Below, one piece after another: positions 28,668 to 37,845 of a DNA stretch of 46,978 nt. Origin of the DNA: an uncultured Clostridium sp. Lineage in GTDB: Bacteria > Bacillota > Clostridia > TANB77 > CAG-508. Under the pieces are notes generated by a model that saw only the letters and a program-made list of their open reading frames with translations, was not told where the DNA came from and ran no database searches. The stretch's first letter is position 1; each line of letters starts with the position of its first letter. The stretch covers positions 1-46,978 of the forward strand of contig CAMMDS010000010.1 in assembly GCA_946495655.1 (NCBI GenBank). Direction: 5' to 3'. The position numbers were made by a program, and so were the translations under genes.

Positions 28668-29597
28668 TTATTGTTCTACAGCAGTACTCTGGTCTACTTC
28701 ATAACCAGTTAAATCCGGTTTATATATTTCTGTTAAATTGTTCATTATAACATTAGTATATTCTATTGTAGTTTCTGAATAATCATACTCTCTTTTTATT
28801 ATTAAGCCTGTTTCTTTATCAATCCATGTTTTTTGTTCATCTCCAAGTCCAAATGAAATCACATAGCAATCTTTTCCATTGTATTCTTCAGAATAAATTA
28901 AACTAATTAAACTCATAAAAGCTGTTGTATTTTTGTTATATAAGTTTGTTTCTAATGGTAAATGAACAAATTCTGCATCAGCAACATTTTCTATACTAGC
29001 TCGTCTATTAGATGGTACTGAAAATATTTTTTCATCACTTTCACTGTCATACCAATTAATAATTGAAATATCATTTTTCGCTAAATCATATCTTTCCACA
29101 TTATCTTTTTTATAATAATCTATTGTAACTAGCTCTTCCCCATCTTTTGATTTAGTAACACTAGTATATGTAAAATTAGAAACATCTTTTAATGGTTCAA
29201 TAGTTTCAGCAATACTATTTAATATTATTAAATTTCTTACAAAGAAAATGCAATATGCTGCTATTAGTATCATAATTATAATTATAACCGCTTTAGCAAA
29301 TCCATGTGACTTTTTATCTTTTTTATCCATTTCATCTAGCTTTTTCTTGTTTTTTTCTGACATTTCAACTTTTCTAAAAGTCAAATCTTCTTTTTTGTTT
29401 TCTTCTTTTGATTCATTTTTTTCTGTTTTTTTAGCATCTTCTTTCTTTTTTACCTCTTTTTTGGCTGTTTCTTCTTTTTTAGCCTCTCCTTTTTTAGCAA
29501 TTTTTTTACTTTCTTCTTTTACATTTGATTCTTTCTTTTTCTCTGTTTCATTAACTTTTACCTCATTTACATTCTTTTCTTCTTTGTTCTCTTCCAT
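28668..29597 (-). CDS. single-pass membrane protein with charged cytoplasmic tail (unknown)
   Basis: About 309 residues. The first ~100 are almost wholly Lys/Glu (low-complexity, probably coiled or disordered, cytoplasmic). A single membrane helix follows (AVIIIIMILIAAYCIFFV), then an external domain of about 170 residues with WIDKETGLIIKREY, a pattern found in LolA-like or outer-surface sensor domains. I do not recognise a family. The start is the second ATG (29597), because AAAGGA directly abuts the first. Likely monocistronic. Confidence 0.7.
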   Translation of the reverse strand: MEENKEEKNVNEVKVNETEKKKESNVKEESKKIAKKGEAKKEETAKKEVKKKEDAKKTEKNESKEENKKEDLTFRKVEMSEKNKKKLDEMDKKDKKSHGFAKAVIIIIMILIAAYCIFFVRNLIILNSIAETIEPLKDVSNFTYTSVTKSKDGEELVTIDYYKKDNVERYDLAKNDISIINWYDSESDEKIFSVPSNRRASIENVADAEFVHLPLETNLYNKNTTAFMSLISLIYSEEYNGKDCYVISFGLGDEQKTWIDKETGLIIKREYDYSETTIEYTNVIMNNLTEIYKPDLTGYEVDQSTAVEQ

Positions 29598-29737
29598 TTT
29601 TTTCATTCCTTTCTTTGGGAATATAATAATAATAAAACTAAATATTTATTCCCTTTTATTTGTATAATGTTTTATCTTTCGATGCTTTTAATCAGATTAT
29701 ATCATAAAATATTTTTTTGTAAATAGTTTTACTTTTT

Positions 29738-30958
29738 TTACACATCTTTAAATTTTATAATATCTTCGGAATGTAATTTACCCGCTCTTGTAATTGAATT
29801 ATACCCATATTTTTCTTTTAATTTGTCAACTACTTCATCTAATTTTTCTTGTTTTTTCTCTTCATCATTGTCAAATAAAGAAAGTTGCATCTCATTTTTT
29901 TCTACTAAATTATCTACTCTTAAGCCTACTAAACGAATAAATGTGCCTTTTTTATACATTTCATTTAATAATTCTTTTGCAACCATATAAATATCTTTTG
30001 TGTTTGAAGTTGGGTTCATTAACTTTTTTTGATGTGAAAAATCTTTAAAATCCTTTGTTCTTAATTGCACATTGACTACATTTGCATACATATTGTATTT
30101 ACGCAATCTATATGTTACTTGCTCTGTTAAAGTTAAAAGTACTTTTTCAATCTTCTCTTTTTGGACAAGATCAACTGGTAAAGTAACAGAATTTCCTATT
30201 CCTTTTGGTTTTTCTTCTAGGTAATGCACTTCTGATTTATCTATTCCATTGGAATATTCCCACATCATTAAACCGTGTTTTCCAAATTTCTTAATCATAT
30301 CTTCTTTATTTTGTTTTGCTAAATCACCAATAGTTTTTATTTGCATATTATATAATTTAGGCAAAGTTTTTTTACCTAGCATAAACAACTCAGATACTGG
30401 AAGTGGCCACATTTTAGTCTCTATTTCATTTTCAAATAATGTATGAACTCTATCTGGCTTAGTAAAATCCGACGCCATCTTAGCTAATAATTTATTATGT
30501 GCTACCCCAATATTTACGGTAAACCCTAATTCTTTTTTTACTCTTTTACTGATTTCATAAGCTTTATCTAACAAATCACTATTTCCTAAATATTCTGTCA
30601 TATCTAAAAAACATTCATCTATGCTAAATCTCTCTATTTTGTCTGTATATTGTAATAATAATTTATATAAATCATTAGAATGTTTTTTGTAAGATTTATA
30701 ATCTCCTTTAAACACCTGCAAATTAGGACATTTTAATCTAGCTTGATATAAAGTTTCACCAGTATAAACACCTTTTCTTTTTGCTTTCATGCTTTTAGCT
30801 AAAACTATTCCAGACCTTTTTGATTCATCTCCACCTATTACCGCTTCTATTTCTCTAATATCAACCTTTTCTCCTTGTGCTAATCTATCCATAGCTGTCC
30901 AACTTAAAAATGCATTATTTACATCTATGTGTAATATTTGTTTTTGTTTTTTATCCAT
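29738..30958 (-). CDS. Y-family DNA polymerase, DinB/Pol IV-like
   Basis: Second translesion polymerase in the window, about 406 residues. HIDVNNAFLSW supplies the first metal ligand, FSIDECFLDMT the catalytic Asp-Glu, and LGKKTLPKLYNMQIKTIGDLA the thumb helix-hairpin-helix. The little finger (VVNVQLRTKDF) is followed by a short C-terminus ending in a possible clamp-binding segment (QLSLF). The start is the ATG at 30958 with GGTGG upstream rather than the farther ATG at 30985. No LexA-like box is evident nearby. Family assignment between DinB and related Pol Y is by overall pattern. Confidence 0.9.
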   Translation of the reverse strand: MDKKQKQILHIDVNNAFLSWTAMDRLAQGEKVDIREIEAVIGGDESKRSGIVLAKSMKAKRKGVYTGETLYQARLKCPNLQVFKGDYKSYKKHSNDLYKLLLQYTDKIERFSIDECFLDMTEYLGNSDLLDKAYEISKRVKKELGFTVNIGVAHNKLLAKMASDFTKPDRVHTLFENEIETKMWPLPVSELFMLGKKTLPKLYNMQIKTIGDLAKQNKEDMIKKFGKHGLMMWEYSNGIDKSEVHYLEEKPKGIGNSVTLPVDLVQKEKIEKVLLTLTEQVTYRLRKYNMYANVVNVQLRTKDFKDFSHQKKLMNPTSNTKDIYMVAKELLNEMYKKGTFIRLVGLRVDNLVEKNEMQLSLFDNDEEKKQEKLDEVVDKLKEKYGYNSITRAGKLHSEDIIKFKDV

Positions 30959-31006
30959 ATTACCACCAAGAATATTATAAAACATTAGTTTGTATTAGTC
31001 AATATT

Positions 31007-31039
31007 AAAAAGACTTGGTCTCAAAAATCAAGTCTTTTT
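31007..31039 (-). terminator. terminator of coaE
   Basis: AAAAAGACTTG and CAAGTCTTTTT form an 11-bp stem with a T-rich tail on the minus strand. The stop codon of coaE lies in the stem. Confidence 0.7.
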
Positions 31040-31627
31040 ATCTAATCTATATTTATCTGATATTTCTTTAATAATATTTTCAACAAATGCATAATTATTA
31101 TTATTTTCAATTATTACATCACACTTGTTCCTATAAAAATCATTACTTTTCTGAGCTGATAACCTTTTTTCTGCTTGCTCATAATCAATATTATCTCTTG
31201 CAACAATTCTTTCTACTTGTAATTCTTTATTGGATATCACTCCTATAACTTTATAACAAATTTTATCTAATTCCGCTTCAAATAAAAGTGGAGCATCTAT
31301 CAAAATAGTTGTATTATCTTTTACTTTTTTAATTTGTTTAATTATCTCAGCTTTTATATATTTAAAAGTACATTTATTTAATGCTTCTCTTTTTTCAGGA
31401 TTAGAATAAATAATCTCAGCTAACTTTTTTCTTTTTAACTCACCATTTTCATCTACAATATCTTTACCAAATGTTTTTATTATATCAATAATATAACTTG
31501 ATCCTTTTTTAGATAATTTTTTTGCTATTTTATCTGCATTTATTACTTTAACATTATAGTCTTTCTCTAGCATTTTGCATATTGTACTTTTACCTGATCC
31601 AGAACTTCCTGTAATTCCTATAATCAT
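31028..31627 (-). CDS. coaE: dephospho-CoA kinase
   Basis: Last step of coenzyme A synthesis: phosphorylates the 3'-hydroxyl of dephospho-CoA using ATP. P-loop GITGSSGSGKST at residues 4-15, INADKIAKKL next, and the LIDAPLLFEAELDKICYKVI segment typical of CoaE. At 199 residues it is normal. AAAGGGG before the ATG. Stands alone, with tmcAL upstream on the same strand. Confidence 0.94.
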   Translation of the reverse strand: MIIGITGSSGSGKSTICKMLEKDYNVKVINADKIAKKLSKKGSSYIIDIIKTFGKDIVDENGELKRKKLAEIIYSNPEKREALNKCTFKYIKAEIIKQIKKVKDNTTILIDAPLLFEAELDKICYKVIGVISNKELQVERIVARDNIDYEQAEKRLSAQKSNDFYRNKCDVIIENNNNYAFVENIIKEISDKYRLDKKT

Positions 31628-31768
31628 TTACATAACCCCTTTATATTTTTCACTAGTTTCTCTATTTAACGCTATAACTTGTTTAATTATAAAGTAAGAT
31701 TTCTTTTGACAGAATAGTAAGTAAATATATTTACTATTTTCATATTTCTAGAAATTATCCTAAGTGTT

Positions 31769-33001
31769 TTATAAAATTTCAATTTTATTTGTGTAATCCA
31801 AATTAGAATATGAATCTGAATAATAACCTAATGTATATATATTAGTTGCTAAAATATCTTTTTCTAACATTTCTCTTAAATTTTTATTTGCAACATTATC
31901 AATATATTTTTTTACAGATGTTACCACATTAAGTTTTGGATTTAAATTCATCATTTCCGAAATTAATTCTTTTCCTTTGTTATTAAATCCTAACACACGA
32001 ACATATGGAATAATCTTTTTCGAAATTTCCATTTGTTTTTTATCAATTCCAAGCAAACTATAGAGTAAAATTCTTTGGATTCTAGTTTGAGTAAATCTTT
32101 TTGTTTTTACTATATTAATTAATTCATTTAATGTATTACATGAATCTGCAGCATTCTTTATAGAGTTCTCTAATCCTTCTGAAACATCTGGAAGTTTTGC
32201 TATATCCTCTGCTGACATTTTTCTTAGAGTATATATAATTTCTTTTTCAAATCTAGAAATATCTATAACATAATGACCTTTTTTTAACTCTTCACCTAAT
32301 AACAAATATGAATTTCTAGGCATTACTTTACTAATATCATTAAGCTCTTTTGTCATAAGCATTTTTCTTATCGCAGTAGCACTTGCAAATTCATCTACTA
32401 TATATTTATCATTGTATAAAACCTTTTCTCTTTTTATACCTATTGGGTTAATTGTGCTTTTTGTTCTTTTTAAAGCCTTTAGATACTCAATTCCAAGAAT
32501 ATTATTTGAACCAGCCATTACATTTGCATATCTTTTTATATCATTCAGATACATCATCAAAGCATTTTCTCTAGCTTTTGGATAAGAATTACCTTTTTTT
32601 AACTCATGAGAAAGAATTGTAATATAATCTTTTGGCTCATTATATAAAACATTAGCAATATTATTTAAAGTAGATATATCACTTGTTTCCATTCCAAAAG
32701 AAATAGTATCCACAATTCCTAAAGAATTTAATATCTTAACTGCACCTTCTGCAAAATTCTCAGCACTTGATATACTATAAACTGTAGGAAGTTCAATTAC
32801 TAAATCAACTCCATTTAATAATGCCATTCTTGCTTTTGTCCATTTATTGATTAAAGAAGTATTTCCTCTTTGTACAAAATTTCCTGAAATTACTGCAATT
32901 ACATATTGAGCATTAGTTTCTTGCTTAGATTTAGCTATATGATATAAATGTCCATTATGAAATGGATTATATTCTGCAATTATACCAAGAACTCTGCTCA
33001 T
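31769..33001 (-). CDS. tmcAL: tRNA(Met) cytidine acetate ligase
   Basis: Uses acetate and ATP to make N4-acetylcytidine at the wobble position of elongator tRNA-Met. LGIIAEYNPFHNGHLYHI with the HxGH nucleotidyltransferase motif, SGNFVQRG, and the DLVIELPTVYS and FGMETSD segments are characteristic. The start is the ATG 33001 (MSRVLG). GGAGGGG lies six bases upstream, and the ATG found farther out lies inside that site. About 410 residues, full length. Confidence 0.93.
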   Translation of the reverse strand: MSRVLGIIAEYNPFHNGHLYHIAKSKQETNAQYVIAVISGNFVQRGNTSLINKWTKARMALLNGVDLVIELPTVYSISSAENFAEGAVKILNSLGIVDTISFGMETSDISTLNNIANVLYNEPKDYITILSHELKKGNSYPKARENALMMYLNDIKRYANVMAGSNNILGIEYLKALKRTKSTINPIGIKREKVLYNDKYIVDEFASATAIRKMLMTKELNDISKVMPRNSYLLLGEELKKGHYVIDISRFEKEIIYTLRKMSAEDIAKLPDVSEGLENSIKNAADSCNTLNELINIVKTKRFTQTRIQRILLYSLLGIDKKQMEISKKIIPYVRVLGFNNKGKELISEMMNLNPKLNVVTSVKKYIDNVANKNLREMLEKDILATNIYTLGYYSDSYSNLDYTNKIEIL

Positions 33002-33089
33002 AATTTTCCCCTCCATCTTGTACTCAAATTAATTTATTGATATAATATCATAAATTAATAAAATTTACAATGATTAAGCAATATTATTT

Positions 33090-33150
33090 TGTCGTTATAG
33101 GGACAGGTCTTAAAACGACATACTTGTCGCTCTGGGGACAGGCGTTATAA
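33090..33150. repeat. direct repeat copy A upstream of rnhA
   Basis: TGTCGTTATAGGGACAGG, then TTAAAACGACA, TACTTGTCGC and GGGGACAGGC. It matches copy B at 33612-33670 at about 95% of its ~58 bases, in the same orientation, on the other side of rnhA. Each copy contains a TGTCGTT/AACGACA hairpin around GGGACAGG. Confidence 0.85.
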
Positions 33151-33187
33151 TATTAAAAATAGAACAGAACTAGAAAGGAATGATATT

Positions 33188-33622
33188 ATGGAAGAAGTTA
33201 CAATATACACAGATGGTGCATGCTCTGGTAATCCAGGCCCTGGTGGTTGGGGAGCAATCTTAATGTATAAGGATAATAAGAAAGAAATATCAGGTGGAAA
33301 AAAAGATACCACTAACAATATAATGGAATTAACTGCTGTAATTGAAGCATTAAAACTTTTAAAATATCCTTGTAAAGTTAGTTTGTATAGTGATAGTGCA
33401 TATGTAGTAAATGCTTTTTTACAAAAATGGATTATAGGTTGGCAAAAAAATAATTGGAAAACTGCTGATAAAAAAGACGTAAAAAATAAAGAATTATGGC
33501 AAGAGTTATTAGAGCTTACCAACATGCATGATGTTATATTTATTAAAGTCAAAGGACATGCAGATAATGAATATAATAATAGGTGCGATGAACTTGCTAG
33601 AAATGCAATTTTGTCGTTATAG
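33188..33622 (+). CDS. rnhA: ribonuclease HI
   Basis: Removes RNA from RNA/DNA hybrids. The DEDD catalytic set is visible: Asp in [16 protein letters not shown], Glu in [11 protein letters not shown], Asp in [12 protein letters not shown] and Asp in CDELARNA. 144 residues, standard size without an N-terminal hybrid-binding domain. The only plus-strand gene between 7.8 and 37 kb. Its last residues (ILSL and stop) come from the repeat copy B, so the present C-terminus was probably reshaped by that repeat. AGAAAGGAATG precedes the ATG. Confidence 0.95.
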   Translation: MEEVTIYTDGACSGNPGPGGWGAILMYKDNKKEISGGKKDTTNNIMELTAVIEALKLLKYPCKVSLYSDSAYVVNAFLQKWIIGWQKNNWKTADKKDVKNKELWQELLELTNMHDVIFIKVKGHADNEYNNRCDELARNAILSL

Positions 33623-33670
33623 GGACAGGCCTTAAAACGACATACTTGTCGCTTTGGGGACAGGCCTTTA
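33612..33670. repeat. direct repeat copy B overlapping the end of rnhA
   Basis: Near-identical to copy A (33090-33150). It supplies the final codons and the stop of rnhA. Contains GGGACAGGCC and GGGGACAGGCC, making it a member of the GGGGACAGAC family. Confidence 0.85.
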
Positions 33671-33752
33671 AATTATATTTATATCTAAATAATCATAAAG
33701 CGAAAGTGCCTACTTGGTTTAGTAATTTAATCAAGTAAGCACTTAATTTTAT

Positions 33753-34979
33753 CTAATAGGAATTAAGTCTTTTCATTGCTTCGATTGTATTATCTCTATC
33801 TCCAAATGCAGTAAGTCTAAAATACCCCTCTCCGCTCGGTCCAAACCCCACCCCAGGTGTTCCGACTATATTATATTTTTCAAGTAACATATCAAAATAA
33901 TCCCATGATTTTAAATTGTTTGGTGTTTTTAACCATACATATGGTGAATCTATTCCTCCATAAGCAATTATTCCGGCTTTTTTCAATCCTTCTTTTATAA
34001 TTTTTGCATTTTCTTTATAATAACAAATATTTTCCTTGATTTGTTTTTTTCCTTCATCTGTATATATTGCTTCAGCTCCTCTTTGAATTATATATGAAAC
34101 ACCATTAAATTTAGTTGTGCTTCTTCTATTCCATAAGCTATTTATACTTATTTCTTTATTATTTGATTTTATCAATAATTCTTTTGGTACTACAGTATAT
34201 GCACATCTAAGGCCGGTAAATCCTGCCGTTTTCGAATAACTTTTAAACTCTATTGCGACTTCTTTCGCACCTTTAATTTCATATATACTATGTGGAATAT
34301 TATCACTTCCAACAAATGCTTCATATGCTGCATCAAATAAGATTATACTATTATTTTCTTTTGCAAACTCTACCCATTTTTCTAAATCTTCTTTTTTCAT
34401 CGCAATTCCTGTTGGATTGTTAGGTGAACATATATATATTAAATCTGGAATTTCTTCTAAATCATTTGGAAGTGGAGTAAAATTATTTTTTTCTGTTGCT
34501 TCCATATATATAATCCCATCATATTTCCCTGTCTCTCTATTAAATTCACCAGTTCTTCCATACATAACATTACTATCTAAATATACTGGATAAACTGGAT
34601 CTGTTATTGCTACTTTGATATCTTTATCAAATAATTCTACTATATTTGCAGTATCACATTTTGCTCCATCTGATACAAATACTTCATCTATGTTAATGTT
34701 CAACTTTTTATATTCATTTTCTACTATTTCTTTCCTTAAAAATTCGTATCCTTGCTCTGGTCCATAGCCTCTAAATGTTTTAGAATTGCCCATTTCATTT
34801 ATTGCTTTCTTTATTGCATCAATTACAGCAGTCGGAATTGGTCTAGTCACATCTCCAATTCCAAGTTTAATTAATTTAGAATTTGGATTTGATTTTAAGT
34901 ATTCAGCTACTCTTTTATTTATATTAGAAAACAGATAATTATCCTGTAATTTTAAAAAATTTTCATTAATCTTTACCAC
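33753..34979 (-). CDS. dapL: LL-diaminopimelate aminotransferase
   Basis: Single-step conversion of tetrahydrodipicolinate to LL-2,6-diaminopimelate with glutamate as amino donor, the short DAP pathway of clostridia and relatives. [14 protein letters not shown] near the N-terminus and the PLP lysine in [15 protein letters not shown] are diagnostic. 408 residues, full length. It starts with GTG (34979), GGAG nine bases upstream. dapF lies upstream on the same strand after about 260 bases of structured DNA, so both serve lysine and peptidoglycan synthesis but may be controlled separately. Confidence 0.95.
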   Translation of the reverse strand: MVKINENFLKLQDNYLFSNINKRVAEYLKSNPNSKLIKLGIGDVTRPIPTAVIDAIKKAINEMGNSKTFRGYGPEQGYEFLRKEIVENEYKKLNINIDEVFVSDGAKCDTANIVELFDKDIKVAITDPVYPVYLDSNVMYGRTGEFNRETGKYDGIIYMEATEKNNFTPLPNDLEEIPDLIYICSPNNPTGIAMKKEDLEKWVEFAKENNSIILFDAAYEAFVGSDNIPHSIYEIKGAKEVAIEFKSYSKTAGFTGLRCAYTVVPKELLIKSNNKEISINSLWNRRSTTKFNGVSYIIQRGAEAIYTDEGKKQIKENICYYKENAKIIKEGLKKAGIIAYGGIDSPYVWLKTPNNLKSWDYFDMLLEKYNIVGTPGVGFGPSGEGYFRLTAFGDRDNTIEAMKRLNSY

Positions 34980-35010
34980 TATATCACTCTCCTATTTAAT
35001 ACTATTCTTT

Positions 35011-35160
35011 AAAAAAAATAATAGAACAAGAACAAAGCGACCTTGGTCGTCCTTTGTTCGTGCCGATTTGAGTTTCCGACTAAAAGGAGGAAATCTCAAA
35101 GGCAATAGCGATTTCAGCCCTTTTATGTAATAGGAAATGAAAAATTTCCTATTACATAAA
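35011..35160 (-). promoter_or_regulatory. structured leader upstream of dapL (three hairpins)
   Basis: On the minus strand: a 17-bp perfect hairpin (35122-35160), then TTTGAG-A-TTTCC paired with GGAAA-CTCAAA (35067-35100), then GAACAAAG/CTTTGTTC with inner CGAC/GTCG (35030-35059), then a run of eight Ts at 35011-35018. The T run is about 12 bases from the last stem, so classical termination is weak. No lysine riboswitch or T-box consensus was recognised. It may be a novel attenuator or simply stacked terminators. Confidence 0.45.
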
Positions 35161-35219
35161 AAAGCCAAAGTGTCTCCAAAACTAGATATTCTTTCTAATA
35201 TTTAAAACACTTTAGCTTT
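35161..35219 (-). terminator. terminator of dapF
   Basis: AAAGCCAAAGTGT (35161-35173) pairs with ACACTTTAGCTTT (35207-35219), with one mismatch, and is followed on the minus strand by a TTTTTT run. Confidence 0.65.
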
Positions 35220-35237
35220 TCATTTATTTATCAATTT

Positions 35238-36083
35238 TTATTCTTCTATTTTGCCTTCATATACTGTTGTAGCTGGACCTTGCATATAAATATGATTATC
35301 ATTTCCCCATTCTATTTTTAGTTTTCCTCCTGGTAAATTTACTGTAACATCTTCATCTGTATAACCATTTATCCCTCCTGCTACAGTTGCTGCACATGCA
35401 CCTGTCCCACATGCATAAGTTTCTCCTACTCCTCTTTCCCAAACTCTTACTTTTATATTATTTTTATCAATTATTTGTACAAACTCTACATTAGTTTTGT
35501 TTGGAAAAATAGGATTATTTTCTACTACTGGTCCAATTTCTTCAATTTCTATACTATCAACATCATCTACAAATGTTATTGCATGAGGATTTCCCATAGA
35601 AACCACAGTGAACCTCATTTTTTCACCATTCACATTTAAATCTAAATCTTTATTAAACGGTTCATAAACATCATATGGTATATTTTTGTCCTGAAAAATT
35701 GGTTCTCCCATATCAACTATAACATCATTACATGTTCCATTATTGTCTTCTATTATTTTTACTTTTTTTATTCCAGATAAAGTATCTATTGAAATTTTAT
35801 CTTTATTTGATAATTCATTATCATGAATAAATTTTGCAACACATCTAATTCCATTACCACACATTTCAGCTTCACTACCATCGCTATTAAATATTCTCAT
35901 TTTAAAATCAGAATTATTATTCTCTGGCTTATCAATTAATATTAATCCATCAGAACCTATCCCAAAATGTCTATCACTTACTCTTTTAGCGAATTCCGGT
36001 ATATTTTTTAATTTGATTCCATTTGTACAATCAATATATATATAATCATTTCCAAGTCCTGTCATTTTAGTAAATTTTAGCAT
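35238..36083 (-). CDS. dapF: diaminopimelate epimerase
   Basis: Interconverts LL- and meso-diaminopimelate without a cofactor by a two-base mechanism. The two catalytic cysteines are in MCGNGIRC and ACGTGACA. FTKMTGLGNDYIYID is the family start. I place the start at ATG 36083 (MLKFTKM), with AGAGGTGA upstream; the longer frame to 36233 reads through unrelated A+T-rich sequence. This gives 281 residues, normal for DapF. Upstream of dapL on the same strand. Confidence 0.95.
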   Translation of the reverse strand: MLKFTKMTGLGNDYIYIDCTNGIKLKNIPEFAKRVSDRHFGIGSDGLILIDKPENNNSDFKMRIFNSDGSEAEMCGNGIRCVAKFIHDNELSNKDKISIDTLSGIKKVKIIEDNNGTCNDVIVDMGEPIFQDKNIPYDVYEPFNKDLDLNVNGEKMRFTVVSMGNPHAITFVDDVDSIEIEEIGPVVENNPIFPNKTNVEFVQIIDKNNIKVRVWERGVGETYACGTGACAATVAGGINGYTDEDVTVNLPGGKLKIEWGNDNHIYMQGPATTVYEGKIEE

Positions 36084-36195
36084 ACAATCACCTCTAGAGC
36101 TAGTATATGCTATAAATGGAAAATTATACAAACAACTTATAATAAAAAAAAGAACCTCTTTCGAGGAGAAAAAATTTTTTTCTTTTAGGTAATAT

Positions 36196-36462
36196 CTAGT
36201 CTCTCCGTATAAATAATTCAAATACGATTGCAATTACACAACAACAAATCATTAAGATTGTAAAAACATAAGATTCCCCACTATATATTTCTATGGGCAA
36301 CTGTAAGATGTTCATAATAAGAAAAATCCCAAATCCAAGAATTGTTATTTTTCTTGCTAATTTCTCTTTCATTTTTACAAAAAAGTGTAAAGCAATTAAA
36401 ATAAGACCGATTATTTCTATTCCCATGAGAATAGCATAAATAATCTCGATAGATAATACCAT
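36196..36462 (-). CDS. small membrane protein (88 aa), unknown
   Basis: Three hydrophobic segments over 88 residues (IIYAILMGIEIIGLILIALH, ITILGFGIFLIMNILQ, FTILMICCCVIAIVFELF), a basic end and AAGGAGG ten bases before the ATG. It is short, but the ribosome binding site and topology look real. No family recognised. It lies between dapF and the tRNA operon terminator. Confidence 0.65.
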   Translation of the reverse strand: MVLSIEIIYAILMGIEIIGLILIALHFFVKMKEKLARKITILGFGIFLIMNILQLPIEIYSGESYVFTILMICCCVIAIVFELFIRRD

Positions 36463-36696
36463 GATAAATTCCTCCTTATAATTGTTTCTATTGTTGTAAA
36501 AAATCTATATGTTAAACCAAGAAGTTAGAGGAATCCCTCTCACTAATTAGTGATAAATAGGTAATCGACATAAAATACAATCATGTCTCTTTAATTATAA
36601 CGTATTTACATAAAAATAGCAAATATTATTTATTTTTCTTGCTTAAAATCAATGAGTCTAGCAGATTTTAGTCCAAACTTTTACCCATAAAAAAAT

Positions 36697-36733
36697 CTGA
36701 GATAGAAATACTTTTTCAGGTATTCTACCTCAG
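36697..36733 (-). terminator. rho-independent terminator of the original tRNA operon
   Basis: CTGAG-TAGAA-TAC pairs with its complement, and on the minus strand a run of seven Ts follows directly (AGATTTTTTTATGG). It lies 29 bases past the 3' end of the split tRNA-Phe and would have ended the Val-Asp-Phe transcript before insertion of the element. Confidence 0.75.
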
Positions 36734-36761
36734 CTATTAACATTCAACCTTATTTCTAATT

Positions 36762-36807
36762 TGGTGGCTTGAAGTGGAATCGAACCACTGACACAGGGAT
36801 TTTCAGT
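36762..36807 (-). tRNA. 3' half of the split resident tRNA-Phe (left junction)
   Basis: From the anticodon loop (core GATTTTCAGT on the plus strand) to the encoded CCA. Shows anticodon-stem TCCCT, T arm with TTCGATT and acceptor TCAAGCC. These pair with the AGGGA and GGCTTGA of the 5' half at 46596-46635, not with the intact tRNA-Phe at 46504. A fragment, not a working gene. Confidence 0.85.
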
Positions 36808-36944
36808 TTTCCGTGCTATTTAATTTTAGATATTATTTGTTATTATTTAGTATCACTTAAAACCTTTGAATTTAAGCACTTTTTTAACATTATTTAGTAA
36901 AAATATTTAAATATAAACAAAAGATAAAATGACTTTTATAAAAG

Positions 36945-36968
36945 AAATTTTTTAGATGTTTTTTAGAT
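36945..36968. repeat. left subterminal repeat of the element
   Basis: AAATTTTTTAGATG followed by TTTTTTAGAT, repeated at 46439-46463 near the right end with one extra T. Likely integrase arm-type binding site. The rest of 36463-37041 holds the terminator, the tRNA fragment and A+T-rich sequence, with no other gene. Confidence 0.55.
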
Positions 36969-36985
36969 ATAAACATCTACTACTA

Positions 36986-37013
36986 TTGATATTAATTTTG
37001 TATTTTCTATAAC
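36986..37013 (+). promoter_or_regulatory. probable tnpV promoter
   Basis: TTGATA (36986-36991), 16-base spacer, TATAAC (37008-37013), about 30 bases before the ATG. Confidence 0.45.
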
Positions 37014-37041
37014 AGTAAATTATATTATGGAGGAAATGATT

Positions 37042-37434
37042 ATGAAAAATGAAGAATTAAAAAAAAAAATCACAGATGAAAAAACAGGAATAGACTATAC
37101 TCTAGTTGGAGATTATTATCTTCCCAATTTAAAATTAGAACAAGAAGAAAAAATCACACTAAATAAATATGGATTATTAAGATTAGATTATTTGAAAAAG
37201 CACAAAAAGATTGAATTTTCAATAATGTTTATGAATATGGCTTTAAATAAACATTTAAAAGAAGTACAAGAAACTGCACAAGCAAGAGTAAATGAATTAG
37301 TAGAACAATTAAAAGCAAAAAGTAATTTAACAGAAGATATGAAAAATACTGATATGCTTTATTGGGTTGGAACAATGAATACAATTAAAAGTCAAGCTGA
37401 AGAAATTGTTTTAAAAGAACTAATTTATGTATGA
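37042..37434 (+). CDS. tnpV: TnpV-family transposon protein
   Basis: About 130 residues. YTLVGDYYLPNL at the N-terminus, YGLLRLDYLKKHKKIE, the central coiled-like ALNKHLKEVQETAQARVNEL and the C-terminal AEEIVLKELIYV match the small TnpV proteins found in Tn4451-like and other clostridial mobile elements. Function unknown. The start is the ATG 37042 (MKNEEL), with GGAGG eight bases upstream; an earlier in-frame ATG lies in the ribosome binding site. First plus-strand gene of the element. Confidence 0.8.
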   Translation: MKNEELKKKITDEKTGIDYTLVGDYYLPNLKLEQEEKITLNKYGLLRLDYLKKHKKIEFSIMFMNMALNKHLKEVQETAQARVNELVEQLKAKSNLTEDMKNTDMLYWVGTMNTIKSQAEEIVLKELIYV

Positions 37435-37506
37435 TAAATTTTACTCTACTTTCAAATATAAATGCCTAAAAATCGATTTTAGGGCTTAATTGAATAGGAA
37501 CAAATT

Positions 37507-37538
37507 AACTACTTGTAGTTTTATAACTATGAGTAGTT
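37507..37538 (+). terminator. terminator after tnpV
   Basis: AACTACT pairs with AGTAGTT, with an inner TGTAGTT/AACTA pairing, followed by a run of seven Ts. Confidence 0.65.
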
Positions 37539-37845
37539 TTTTTATGTTCAAAAGAGAAATGCAACACCTCTTAAAAAGTGTTTGGTGTAATGAGCCGATG
37601 CTATAAAGTTCATTCGTATTTGTATAAGCAGTCTATTTATACAAAATGCGTGAGTGAGATTTTAGAACACAGACTCACAATAATAAAAGAGTATTCGGTG
37701 GCAAAACTTGAAATGGATTTGTAATTGTAAAAAGTTTGGGCAAGTATGAACAAGATACTTTAATAGTATCAGCAATTATAGTAGCAAAGCTACTTACTAG
37801 ACTACCTATGAAACGAGGCAAACGACCGACGGTTTCAGTTTGTAT

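Noticed and set aside
33145..33552. 135-codon minus-strand frame across rnhA
   Set aside because: Antisense shadow of the RNase HI gene, whose catalytic residues are all present.
34980..35237. Lysine riboswitch before dapL
   Set aside because: Hairpins do not match the known five-helix consensus; reported only as an unassigned leader.
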